The notes under the pieces: model-generated
What the model saw: the letters and a program-made list of their open reading frames with translations, nothing else
Database searches by the model: none
What the model was told of the DNA's origin: nothing
Assembly: GCA_963769665.1 (NCBI GenBank)
Contig: CAVYMQ010000003.1
Coordinates: 558,001-622,000, forward strand
Direction of reading: 5' to 3'
Source: JACCTU01 sp963769665
Lineage (GTDB): Bacteria > Actinomycetota > Thermoleophilia > Gaiellales > Gaiellaceae
Length of the DNA stretch: 64,000 bases
Position numbers and translations under genes: made by a program
Shown here: positions 15,537 through 21,998 of the stretch, piece by piece
Numbering within the stretch: position 1 is the first letter of the stretch
Layout: every line of letters begins with the position of its first letter

Positions 15537-16015
15537 CCGAAGCGGCAGTCTGGGAGGCGCTCGCCGAGATCCCCGACCCCGAGATCCCGGTGATCTCACT
15601 CGTCGACCTCGGCGTGGTGCGCGACGTCGCCGTCGACGGCGAACGAGTGCGCGTCGAGTTCACGCCGACCTTCCTCGGCTGCCCCGCGCTCGAGGTGATG
15701 CGCGACGCGATGGCCGAAAAGGTGCGCGAGCTCGGCGGCGAGCCCGACGTCCGCGTGATCTCGGACGACTCGTGGTCATCGGACAAGATCACCGCCGAAG
15801 GTCGAGAGAAGCTGCGCGTCGCCGGGCTCGCACCGCCGGCGCCGCGCGAGGCGACCGCGCCGACGCTCCTCCAGCTGCAGTCCTCGGCGTTCCGCTGCCC
15901 GTACTGCGGGTCGACCGACACGAAGCTCGAGAACATCTTCGGCCCGACGCCGTGCCGGTCGGTGCGCTACTGCAACGGCTGCCGCCAGCCGTTCGAGCAG
16001 TTCAAGACGATCTGA
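15530..16015 (+). CDS. paaD: Phenylacetyl-CoA epoxidase assembly protein PaaD
   Basis: A 161-residue MIP18-family (DUF59) protein that helps mature or supply the epoxidase system. The N-terminal DUF59 part contains IPDPEIPVISLVDLGVVRDV and TPTFLGCPALEVMRDAM. The C-terminus is a zinc ribbon (CPYCGSTDTKLENIFGPT, CRSVRYCNGCRQPFEQFK). Two GTG codons at 15530 and 15533 are possible; the second makes a GTGA overlap with the paaC stop. The usual paaE reductase gene does not follow. Confidence 0.93.
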   Translation: MVTEAAVWEALAEIPDPEIPVISLVDLGVVRDVAVDGERVRVEFTPTFLGCPALEVMRDAMAEKVRELGGEPDVRVISDDSWSSDKITAEGREKLRVAGLAPPAPREATAPTLLQLQSSAFRCPYCGSTDTKLENIFGPTPCRSVRYCNGCRQPFEQFKTI

Positions 16016-16057
16016 CGGCGTGACCAGACGCGGAGCGGCGGTCGGGAGGGCGTCCTC

Positions 16058-16477
16058 GTTCCGTATCTGCTCACGGGCTGGGACGGCACCGACCCGCCGC
16101 TCGCGCTGCAGGTCGCCGGGGCGGCGCTGCTCGCCGCCGGCTTCGGTGTACTTGCGCACACGGTGATCCGCTTCGCGGTCGAGGGCCTGGGCACGCCCTT
16201 TCCCGCCGCGCCCACCGAGAACCTCGTGGTCGGCGGCCTCTACCGCTACGTACGCAACCCGATGTACTTCGCGGTGCTTGCGGTCATTCTCGGCCAGGCG
16301 GCGATCCTCGGCCGCGGCACGCTGGTGGCCTACGCCGCGGTCTTCTGGGCCATCGTCGCGGGCTTCGTCAGCTTCTACGAGGAGCCGACCCTGTCCGAGC
16401 GCTACGGCGAGGAGTACGACCTGTACCGACGCGCGGTCAGGCGCTGGTTGCCGCGGGCGACACCCTGGAGCGCCTGA
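16058..16477 (+). CDS. Isoprenylcysteine carboxyl methyltransferase-family membrane protein, N-terminally truncated or non-canonical start
   Basis: A membrane protein of the ICMT/phospholipid methyltransferase family. The hallmark is GLYRYVRNPMYFAVLAVILGQ with the SAM-contacting RNPxY, then YEEPTLSERYGEEYDLYRRAV. Homology-like sequence runs in frame from PYLLTGWDGTDPP (about 16061), but the first canonical start is GTG at 16163, which would lose a helix. A GGGAGGG motif at 16044-16050 sits 7 nt before GTT at 16058. From memory, relatives have about 20 more N-terminal residues. It may be a decayed remnant, or translated from a rare codon. It follows paaD by 42 bp. Substrate unknown. Confidence 0.55.
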   Translation, partial: VPYLLTGWDGTDPPLALQVAGAALLAAGFGVLAHTVIRFAVEGLGTPFPAAPTENLVVGGLYRYVRNPMYFAVLAVILGQAAILGRGTLVAYAAVFWAIVAGFVSFYEEPTLSERYGEEYDLYRRAVRRWLPRATPWSA

Positions 16478-16486
16478 CGAACGAGC

Positions 16487-17014
16487 TCAAGAGGATGGAC
16501 CGTTCCAGTCGTCCTCGACCGGCGGCTCCTCCGAGTTCTTCCGAGCCGATCGTCGCCGCCACCACCAGATGATTGCGCCGATCACCACCGCCGCCGCAAG
16601 GCACGCGAACGCGATCCAGCCCCAGGGAGTCTCCTCTTCTTCCTGAGCCGCGGCGGCTGCAGCGGCGACGGCCGCGGGACTCAGCCCTTCAGACTCGGAC
16701 GTGGTCGTTCCCTCCGGCTCCGCCACGACCGTCTCCGTCTCCGTCTCGATCGTCGCCGTCACCGTCCTGACGGTCGTCGTCGCAGGCTCGGTCTCCACAG
16801 CCGTCGTCGTGGGCTCGGGCTCGGTCGGCACCGCGGGCTCGGTCTCGGTCTCGGCCGGCTCCGTGGTCTCGGGCAGCGTGACGGTCGGTGTGGGCCGGGT
16901 CACCGTGGGGACCGTCACATCGGTCGGGAGCGTGCGGACGCTTTCGCCGTCGCCGCCGCATGCGGGAAGCCCGGCGAGGACGAGCGCGGCCGCGGCCGGC
17001 AAGAGGAATCGCAC
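16487..17014 (-). CDS. Thr/Glu-rich lipoprotein with C-terminal transmembrane segment
   Basis: A 175-residue predicted surface protein. The signal peptide ends in lipobox-like GLPAC at about residue 20. It is followed by about 85 residues of low-complexity Thr/Pro/Glu/Val (runs such as VTVPTVTRPTPTVTLPETTE), an Ala run with EEEE, one transmembrane helix (WGWIAFACLAAAVVIGAIIWWW) and a basic RRRSARKNSEE tail. A lipidated Cys plus a C-terminal anchor implies an extended spacer in the envelope. GTG at 17014 follows AAGGTGG. No enzymatic motif is seen. The low complexity makes homology searches unreliable. Confidence 0.65.
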   Translation of the reverse strand: MRFLLPAAAALVLAGLPACGGDGESVRTLPTDVTVPTVTRPTPTVTLPETTEPAETETEPAVPTEPEPTTTAVETEPATTTVRTVTATIETETETVVAEPEGTTTSESEGLSPAAVAAAAAAAQEEEETPWGWIAFACLAAAVVIGAIIWWWRRRSARKNSEEPPVEDDWNGPSS

Positions 17015-17048
17015 ACAACCACCTTGCCCGGACGCATCCGGCCCGGCA

Positions 17049-17801
17049 TCACCCCACTGGGATGATCGCGGCGAGGCGTTGCGCGACGACGTCCGCATGT
17101 GGAAGACGTGCGTCGAACCCCTCGCGCACGAGCTCACGGACGGATGCGGCGAGGGCGGCCCGGAGTGTGTCAGGCTCGAGTGCGGCCACGTGGGCGTCCT
17201 CGAAGCGTGCGAGCGTCTCGGCGGAGAGATCGTCGTACCCGCGCGCCTGCACCGCCCGCTTCCCCTCGCGAAGGCAGGCAAGCGAGAGCGCGTGGTCCCG
17301 CACGGCACCGACGTAGTGCTCGGCCTGCCAGACGCGCCCGCGCTCGATGCACGCGCGAGCGTGCAGCGCGTAGATGACTCCCCACCCGAAGAGGTCCCCC
17401 GCGACCGGTGGCTTGGACAAGGTCGCGTCGCCGGCCGCCGTTTCGCCGAACAGCAGCCGGAACTGTGGACTGAGGGCACGGAACTCCGTCTCCGGCGTCA
17501 TCGAGAGGTCGAACTGCAGCGCGTTCGGCAGCAGAAACACGCGGTACGTCGTCGGACCGCGCTCGAGGTCGGTGAGGTGTACGGCTTCGAGCTCGGCGAC
17601 GAGCGTGCGCGACCAGTCGTCGAGCACCGTGGCGACCTGATTACCGTCGGCGATGGAGAAGGTGAGATCCAGGTCGGAGTAGCGGTCTCCACCGCCCAGC
17701 GCGAGCGATCCCACCGCAGCTCCGGCGACCACGCGCGCGTCCTCCTCCGCGAGCCGCAGCACCCGTTCGCGGAGCGCGTCCCGGTCCTCAACCGTGAACA
17801 C
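17049..17801 (-). CDS. Nucleotidyltransferase-fold protein
   Basis: A 250-residue protein with the Pol-beta/MNT active site AAVGSLALGGGDRYSDLDLTF (GS followed by DxD) at about residues 28-48 and an all-helical C-terminal half (ACIERGRVWQAEHYVGAVRDHAL). The architecture resembles aminoglycoside-type and other small-molecule nucleotidyltransferases, but the substrate cannot be inferred. GTG at 17801 lies within the upstream GrpB gene (14-nt overlap), so the two are probably translated together. Two adjacent NTase-fold genes may act on the same substrate. Confidence 0.78.
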   Translation of the reverse strand: MFTVEDRDALRERVLRLAEEDARVVAGAAVGSLALGGGDRYSDLDLTFSIADGNQVATVLDDWSRTLVAELEAVHLTDLERGPTTYRVFLLPNALQFDLSMTPETEFRALSPQFRLLFGETAAGDATLSKPPVAGDLFGWGVIYALHARACIERGRVWQAEHYVGAVRDHALSLACLREGKRAVQARGYDDLSAETLARFEDAHVAALEPDTLRAALAASVRELVREGFDARLPHADVVAQRLAAIIPVG

Positions 17802-18369
17802 GCACGCGCTCCTTGATCTCCTGCACAACCGCGGTCTTCGCGTCGGCGTACTGCTGCACGTACTTCCACGGATACGTGGCGAGCTCGCGCTTCGTTCGCG
17901 CGTACAGCTCGCGGTCCTCGGCGCTGCCGCGCAGGTGATCGCGGAAGAGGAGCATCGCGTCGACCTCTTCGCAGCCCGCCGTGAACGTGTGCAAGTTGAC
18001 GTTGGTGTCAGGTCCCTTGAACACACGGTGCTCGAACCACTCGGGCTCTCGGATGACCACGCGGTAGCCCGCCGCCTCCAGGTCGGGCACGTACGACGGC
18101 TCGTCGCTCGAGTCGGGGACCTCGAGCACGATGTCTATGAGCGGCTTCGCCGGGAGCCCAGGGACGGATGTCGACCCCGCGTGCTCGATCCGCACGACCC
18201 TCGCGCCGAGGACGCCCCGAATCCGCTCCTCCTCACGTGCGTAGAGGCGCGGCCACTTTGGGTCGTATTCGGCGATCTCGATCGGCCGCGTCAAGAGCTG
18301 GACGTTGCCGCCGGTGATCTGGTCGAGGTACTCGTCGTACCAGGCGACGTCGTACGGGTCGCGGCTCAT
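17788..18369 (-). CDS. GrpB family (UPF0157) protein
   Basis: A 193-residue GrpB/UPF0157 protein, a nucleotidyltransferase-like fold of unknown substrate. The signature is VRIEHAGSTSVPGLPAKPLIDIVLEV; NLHTFTAGCEEVDAMLLFRDHLR follows. A 25-residue N-terminal extension (DPYDVAWYDEYLDQITGGN) precedes the usual start. The ATG at 18369 is 7 nt after minus-strand TACCTT, without a Shine-Dalgarno sequence, so the RNA is probably leaderless. Its -10 overlaps that of the divergent selenoprotein gene. Confidence 0.88.
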   Translation of the reverse strand: MSRDPYDVAWYDEYLDQITGGNVQLLTRPIEIAEYDPKWPRLYAREEERIRGVLGARVVRIEHAGSTSVPGLPAKPLIDIVLEVPDSSDEPSYVPDLEAAGYRVVIREPEWFEHRVFKGPDTNVNLHTFTAGCEEVDAMLLFRDHLRGSAEDRELYARTKRELATYPWKYVQQYADAKTAVVQEIKERVRVHG

Positions 18370-18376
18370 CGTCGTG

Positions 18377-18386
18377 AAGGTAGCTT
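18377..18386. promoter_or_regulatory. Overlapping divergent -10 hexamers, grpB / selW-like gene
   Basis: Minus-strand TACCTT (18382 to 18377) is 7 nt before the GrpB ATG. Plus-strand TAGCTT (18381-18386) is 6 nt before the selenoprotein GTG. The hexamers share 2 bp, so one locus probably directs both leaderless transcripts. Confidence 0.55.
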
Positions 18387-18392
18387 TCGGCC

Positions 18393-18608
18393 GTGCGCAT
18401 CGAGATTCACTACTGCCCCGTCTGAGGGGGCTACGACCGCCGGGCCGCGAGTCTCGCCGCCGAGCTAACGAAGCGCACCGAGCACGACACCGAGATCGTC
18501 GAGGGCGCGAAGAGCCAGTTCGACGTGCTCGCCGACGGGAAGCTCGTCTTCTCGAAGCAGAAGGAGGGGCGCTTCCCCGAGGTGGACGAGATCATCTCCG
18601 CCCTATAG
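18393..18608 (+). CDS. SelW/Rdx-family selenoprotein (in-frame UGA = selenocysteine, residue 11)
   Basis: A 71-residue thioredoxin-like redox protein of the SelT/SelW/SelH (Rdx) family if the TGA at 18423-18425 is read as selenocysteine. Before the TGA the frame encodes VRIEIHYCPV, and after it GGYDRRAASLAAELTKRT through QFDVLADGKLVFSKQKEGRF to a TAG at 18606. The result is a CxxU motif (C8-P9-V10-U11) where the family has CxxC or CxxU, in frame on both sides, with family-typical ends and length. A hairpin suited to a bacterial SECIS lies 18-36 nt downstream of the UGA. GTG at 18393 is 6 nt after TAGCTT, hence leaderless. It would need selA, selB, selC and selD elsewhere in the genome. Confidence 0.85.
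18426..18461 (+). promoter_or_regulatory. Candidate bacterial SECIS hairpin
   Basis: Bases 18443-18450 (GGCCGCGA) pair with 18454-18461 (TCGCCGCC): seven base pairs with one C-C mismatch, leaving the loop GTC (18451-18453). The apical G is the 26th nucleotide after the UGA, within the 16-37 nt range used for bacterial SECIS searches, and a G-U pair in the loop is what SelB recognises in E. coli. Minimum-energy folding of the whole region was not computed. Confidence 0.6.
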
Positions 18609-18611
18609 CAT
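18606..18611 (+). promoter_or_regulatory. -10 hexamer of the XRE gene
   Basis: TAGCAT begins at the selenoprotein stop codon and ends 7 nt before the ATG at 18619. No Shine-Dalgarno sequence is present, so the XRE transcript is probably leaderless and may be made independently of the selenoprotein gene. Confidence 0.45.
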
Positions 18612-18618
18612 TCTCGCT

Positions 18619-18897
18619 ATGGCCACACGGAAGCCGGCGATCGAGCGACTACGCGAGCGGGCGGCGCAGGCGATCGCTCCCAAGGAGGGCTACCTCTTCG
18701 CGCAGATCGCCGACGACGTCGCGACGAGGCGCGCCGAGCAGAAGCTGTCGCAGCGCGAGCTCGCCGAGCTGACCGGCACGACCCAGTCGGCGATCGCGCG
18801 GCTCGAACGCGGTGGGCGGCCGCCGCGGATCGACACGTTGCTGCGGATCGCGGAGGCGCTCGACTGCGACCTCCGCGTCGAGCTCAAGCCCCGCTGA
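18619..18897 (+). CDS. XRE-family helix-turn-helix protein
   Basis: A 92-residue protein with a Cro/C1-type HTH at about residues 36-88 (RRAEQKLSQRELAELTGTTQSAIARLE, then RIDTLLRIAEALDCDLRVEL). The size and the DLRVEL ending resemble HigA/antitoxin-type regulators, but no toxin partner lies beside it; the neighbours are the selenoprotein gene and convergent paaG. It overlaps the 3' end of paaG by 14 nt. Role unknown; it could be a stand-alone regulator. Confidence 0.85.
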   Translation: MATRKPAIERLRERAAQAIAPKEGYLFAQIADDVATRRAEQKLSQRELAELTGTTQSAIARLERGGRPPRIDTLLRIAEALDCDLRVELKPR

Positions 18898-19654
18898 ACT
18901 TCGGGGCGCGCTTCTCCAGGAATGCGGCGACGCCTTCGCGGAAGTCCGCGCTCTTCGTCGCGGCGGACTGCAGCTCGGCCTCGAGCTCCAGCTGCTCGTC
19001 GAGCGTCGCGTTCTCGGCGTGGTCAAACAGCCGCTTCGTCATCCCGATCGCCTTCGTGGGCAAGGACGCGTAGACACGCGCGAGCGAGGAGACGTGCCCG
19101 AGCAGCGCGCCCGCCTCGACGACGTCGTTCACGAGCCCCCACTCCTTCGCCTCCGCCGCTCCGAGCTTGCGGTTGGTCGTCATCCACTCGAACGCGCGCG
19201 CGGTGCCCAGCAAACGCTGGATGAAGTACGAGCCGCCCGAGTCGGGAACGAGGCCGATCCCGACGAAGCCGGGCACGAAGCTCGCCGTGTCAGCGGCGAT
19301 GCGAAGGTCGCACGCGACTGCGAGCGAGAGGCCCGCGCCGGCGGTCGGCCCGTTGACCGCAGCTAGCACGGGCTTCTCGAGCGCGCGGATCGCGCGGATG
19401 TTCGGGTGGTACGTGCTCTCGAGCCGCTCGCGGATGTCGTCTGCGACCTCGCGGAACTCGGTCAGATCCTGCCCCGCGCAGAAGCCGCGGCCGGCGCCCG
19501 TGATCACCACCGCGCGCACCTCCGGCTCCGCTGCCGTGTCGAGCGCATCCGCCAGCGCAGCGTGCAGCGCGGCGTTGAACGCGTTGAACACCTCGGGGCG
19601 GTTGAGCGTGATCGTCAATACCGCGTCGTCGCGACTGGTCTCGACCTCGGCCAT
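18884..19654 (-). CDS. paaG: Enoyl-CoA hydratase/isomerase, PaaG-like
   Basis: A 256-residue crotonase-fold protein. RGFCAGQDLTEF, VNGPTAGAGLSLAVACDL and GLVPDSGGSYFIQRLLG match 2-(1,2-epoxy-1,2-dihydrophenyl)acetyl-CoA isomerase PaaG, which converts the epoxide made by PaaABC(D)E into the oxepin. Ring-opening and beta-oxidation follow. The ATG at 19654 shares one base with the upstream hydratase stop (TGATG). It is the last gene of a run starting at 21504 and ends 14 nt inside the convergent XRE gene. The assignment to PaaG rather than another isomerase rests on motif resemblance and the nearby paaABCD. Confidence 0.82.
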   Translation of the reverse strand: MAEVETSRDDAVLTITLNRPEVFNAFNAALHAALADALDTAAEPEVRAVVITGAGRGFCAGQDLTEFREVADDIRERLESTYHPNIRAIRALEKPVLAAVNGPTAGAGLSLAVACDLRIAADTASFVPGFVGIGLVPDSGGSYFIQRLLGTARAFEWMTTNRKLGAAEAKEWGLVNDVVEAGALLGHVSSLARVYASLPTKAIGMTKRLFDHAENATLDEQLELEAELQSAATKSADFREGVAAFLEKRAPKFSGA

Positions 19655-20421
19655 CAGCGCCCCTTGAACTCCGGCTTGCGCTTCTCCATGAACGCGTTCA
19701 GCCCCTCGCTCGCATCCTCCGACGCGAACGCGAGGTACAGCGCCTTGCGCTCGTCGGCAACCCCGGCTGCGAGCGGTGTCTCGTCCGCATGGTCGACGAG
19801 CTCCTTCGCGATCCGCGTCGCGATCGGCGCCTTCGACGCGATCGCGTTCGCAACCGCCTTCGCCTCGCCGAGCCAGTCGTCGGCGACGCGCGCGACGAGC
19901 CCGGCGCGCAGCGCCTCGTCGGCGGTCAGGAACCGGCCGGCGAGGATGACGTCCATCGCGAGCGACTTGCCGACCGCACGAGTCAGGCGCTGCGTGCCGC
20001 CCGCCCCGGGGATGATCCCGACGCCGGTCTCCGGCTGGCCGAACTGCGCGGTCGGCGACGAGACGATCAGGTCGCACGCCATCGCGAGCTCGTTGCCGCC
20101 GCCAAGGCAGTAGCCCGAGACGGCCGCGACGATCGGCGTGCGCACGTTCTTGATCCGGTCCCACGCGTCGATCCGGTCACGGAGCGCGTACATGTCCATC
20201 GCGGAAGCCGTGGCCATCTGGCCGATGTCCGCGCCGGCCGCGAACGCCTTCTCGCCGCCCGCCAGCACGATGCAGCGCACGTCCGTATCGCGATCCGCCT
20301 CCTCGAGCGCGTCGACCACGGACCCGATCAGCTCGTCGTTCAGCGCGTTCAGCCGCTCGGGGCGGTTCATCGTCACGAGGGCGACGGAGCCCTCTCGCTC
20401 GGTCTGGACGAGCTCAGCCAT
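19654..20421 (-). CDS. Enoyl-CoA hydratase, PaaF/EchA-like
   Basis: A 255-residue crotonase-family protein with the usual hydratase elements: NRPERLNALNDELI, FAAGADIGQMA, SGYCLGGGNELAMACDLI with the first catalytic Glu and FGQPETGVGIIPGAGGTQRLTR with the second. It is likely to hydrate enoyl-CoA intermediates of phenylacetate or general beta-oxidation. The ATG at 20421 overlaps the upstream gene by 8 nt and its own stop shares a base with paaG, so all three are coupled. It could equally be a general fatty-acid hydratase. Confidence 0.88.
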   Translation of the reverse strand: MAELVQTEREGSVALVTMNRPERLNALNDELIGSVVDALEEADRDTDVRCIVLAGGEKAFAAGADIGQMATASAMDMYALRDRIDAWDRIKNVRTPIVAAVSGYCLGGGNELAMACDLIVSSPTAQFGQPETGVGIIPGAGGTQRLTRAVGKSLAMDVILAGRFLTADEALRAGLVARVADDWLGEAKAVANAIASKAPIATRIAKELVDHADETPLAAGVADERKALYLAFASEDASEGLNAFMEKRKPEFKGR

Positions 20422-21229
20422 CGCTCTTCTCGAGGAACCTCTTCACCGCGGCCTGCGGCTCCTCGGTCGCCATCGACAGGGCGAGCCAGTCGCGCGCGTG
20501 GTTGATCGTCTCGTGCCAGGCGAGGTCCTTCCAGAAGTTCAGATGCTGCTTCGCGTAGCGCGTCGTCTGCGGGAGCTTGCGCGCGAGGTTCTCGACGACC
20601 GCGTCGACCTTCGCGTCGAGCTCCGCCGCCGGCACCGCCCAGTTGACGAGACCCCACTCCTCGCAGGTCTTCGCGGGAATCGGCTCGCACATCAGGACGA
20701 TCTCGCGCGCACGGCGCTCGCCGACGAAGAGCGTGAGCCACTGCGTCGCACCGCCGGCCGGCACCGAGCCGTGCTCCGGGCCGACGTGGCGAATGAACGT
20801 GTCGTCCGCCATCACCGCGAGGTCGCACGCCATCTGCAGCTCGTTGCCGCCGCCGACGCAGACGCCGTTGATTCGCGCGAGGGTCGGCTTGCCGATCTCG
20901 CGCAGTCGGTCGTGCGCGTCCTTGAACGCCCCGAACCACTTCCAGTACTCATTCGGCTTGCCGAGATAGCTCTCCGCCCACGACTTGAGGTCGGCGCCGA
21001 CGCAGAACGCGCGACCTTCGCCGGTCAACACGACCACGCGAATCTGGTCGTCCCACGAGGCGTCCTCGCAGGCGCGCGCGAGCTCGCGGAGCATCTGGAA
21101 GTCGAACGCGTTCAGGCGGTCGGGCCGGTTGAAGGTGATCGTCGCGCGCGGGTACGCCTTCTCGTAGACGATCCGCTCGAAGCCGAGCTCGGACGGGTCG
21201 CGCGGAGCGGGGTAGTCGGGCTCGGTCAC
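20414..21229 (-). CDS. Enoyl-CoA hydratase/isomerase-family protein
   Basis: A 271-residue crotonase-fold protein divergent from its two neighbours. TITFNRPDRLNAFDFQML, GRAFCVGADLKSWAESYLG, NGVCVGGGNELQMACDLAVM and GPEHGSVPAGGATQWLTLFVG are present; the last keeps the oxyanion-hole glycines. The FKDAHDRLREIGKPTLARI segment and the long C-terminal helix (AKQHLNFWKDLAWHETINHA) suggest a specialised hydratase or hydrolase of aromatic or alicyclic CoA esters. GTG at 21229 makes a GTGA overlap with the EthD-like stop. The substrate is not assigned. Confidence 0.83.
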   Translation of the reverse strand: MTEPDYPAPRDPSELGFERIVYEKAYPRATITFNRPDRLNAFDFQMLRELARACEDASWDDQIRVVVLTGEGRAFCVGADLKSWAESYLGKPNEYWKWFGAFKDAHDRLREIGKPTLARINGVCVGGGNELQMACDLAVMADDTFIRHVGPEHGSVPAGGATQWLTLFVGERRAREIVLMCEPIPAKTCEEWGLVNWAVPAAELDAKVDAVVENLARKLPQTTRYAKQHLNFWKDLAWHETINHARDWLALSMATEEPQAAVKRFLEKSDG

Positions 21230-21504
21230 TCGATCTCCGCGAAGTGGACGTGGAACGGGATGCCCATCTCCATCGCGTCCTTGCCGGTGGCCATGAACTC
21301 TGGCGCCCGGCCGGCTGCCTCGAAGGCGTCGCGATCGGCGAACTCCCACTCGGCGTAGTACGGGTACTTCGGCTCCCCTCGCGGCGCGCCGAACACCGCC
21401 CCGTGGCGGAACGTGCTCCCGGGCACCCGGCGGCACAGCTCGGCGTGCCGCTCGTAGCGCTCGGGTTCCGGCGACTGCTCGTACAGGACGAAGACGCGAA
21501 TCAC
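21226..21504 (-). CDS. EthD-like dimeric alpha-beta barrel protein
   Basis: A 92-residue protein with EthD/ferredoxin-like fold features: IRVFVLYEQSPEPERYERHAE, then YYAEWEFADRDAFEAAGRAPEF. Family members assist or catalyse in ether, steroid and aromatic degradation. It is the first gene of the enoyl-CoA hydratase run, has a Shine-Dalgarno (AAGGGAGG) 5 nt before GTG at 21504, and its mRNA probably starts near 21525 from the palindromic -10 region shared with the divergent transporter gene. Confidence 0.75.
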   Translation of the reverse strand: MIRVFVLYEQSPEPERYERHAELCRRVPGSTFRHGAVFGAPRGEPKYPYYAEWEFADRDAFEAAGRAPEFMATGKDAMEMGIPFHVHFAEIE

Positions 21505-21531
21505 GAGACCTCCCTTGGCATCGACCCCGAG

Positions 21532-21541
21532 AGCTTAAGCT
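21532..21541. promoter_or_regulatory. Palindromic AGCTTAAGCT giving two opposed TAAGCT -10 hexamers
   Basis: TAAGCT occurs on the plus strand at 21536-21541, 7 nt before the transporter GTG, and on the minus strand at 21537 to 21532, upstream of a normal leader with Shine-Dalgarno for the EthD-like gene. One symmetric site would therefore drive a leaderless and a leadered transcript. Confidence 0.55.
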
Positions 21542-21548
21542 TGCCGCC

Positions 21549-21998
21549 GTGTCGGGAGGGACAGCACTCGCCGTCGCGATGACCGCCGTCGCGGGCCTCG
21601 CCGGCTCGGTGCAGGTCGCGATCATGGGCCGCTTCGGTGAGCGCGTCGGCGTTTTCGAGGCGCTCGCCTTCTCGACGCTCCTGACCGCCGTGCTGTCGTT
21701 CGCCGTCCTGCTGGCCGCCCGACAGACTGTCTCCGGGTATGCAGACGGGTTCCGCACGCCGCTCTGGCTCTGGGCCGCAGGCGTGATGGGGCTGATCGTG
21801 ATCCTCTCGATCACCTTCGCGACGCCGCGGATCGGGGCTGCCGCCACGATCGGGCTGCTGATCGCGGGGCAGCTGGCGATGGGCGCGGTGATCGATCGCT
21901 TCGGGCTCTTCGGGCTCGAGCAGATCCCGATCGGCTGGGAGCGGGCGCTCGGGATCGTGCTCCTCGCCGTCGGCGCGGCGCTCTCGCTGCGGAAGTAG
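21549..21998 (+). CDS. DMT-superfamily membrane protein (YdcZ/DUF606-like)
   Basis: A 149-residue protein with about five transmembrane helices, resembling the small half-size DMT transporters of the DUF606 group: SVQVAIMGRFGERVGVFEAL near the N-terminus and ATIGLLIAGQLAMGAVIDRFGLFG in the C-terminal half. It probably works as a dimer. GTG at 21549 is 7 nt after TAAGCT with no Shine-Dalgarno. The stop directly abuts that of the convergent MFS gene, with no room for a terminator. Substrate unknown. Confidence 0.78.
   Translation: MSGGTALAVAMTAVAGLAGSVQVAIMGRFGERVGVFEALAFSTLLTAVLSFAVLLAARQTVSGYADGFRTPLWLWAAGVMGLIVILSITFATPRIGAAATIGLLIAGQLAMGAVIDRFGLFGLEQIPIGWERALGIVLLAVGAALSLRK

Noticed and set aside
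16487..17014. Thr/Glu/Val-rich region as a tandem DNA repeat or non-coding
   Set aside because: Signal peptide, lipobox and transmembrane helix are all in one frame; no constant DNA period is seen.
18423..18425. TGA as an ordinary stop giving a 10-codon peptide
   Set aside because: Family-like sequence continues in frame for sixty codons to a TAG, and the TGA sits at the expected redox position.
18619..18897. XRE gene as half of a toxin-antitoxin pair
   Set aside because: No toxin-like gene is adjacent on either side.
20414..21847. Extended enoyl-CoA hydratase reading frame to 21847
   Set aside because: It reads through the EthD-like and transporter genes; GTG 21229 has the coupling overlap and a normal N-terminus.
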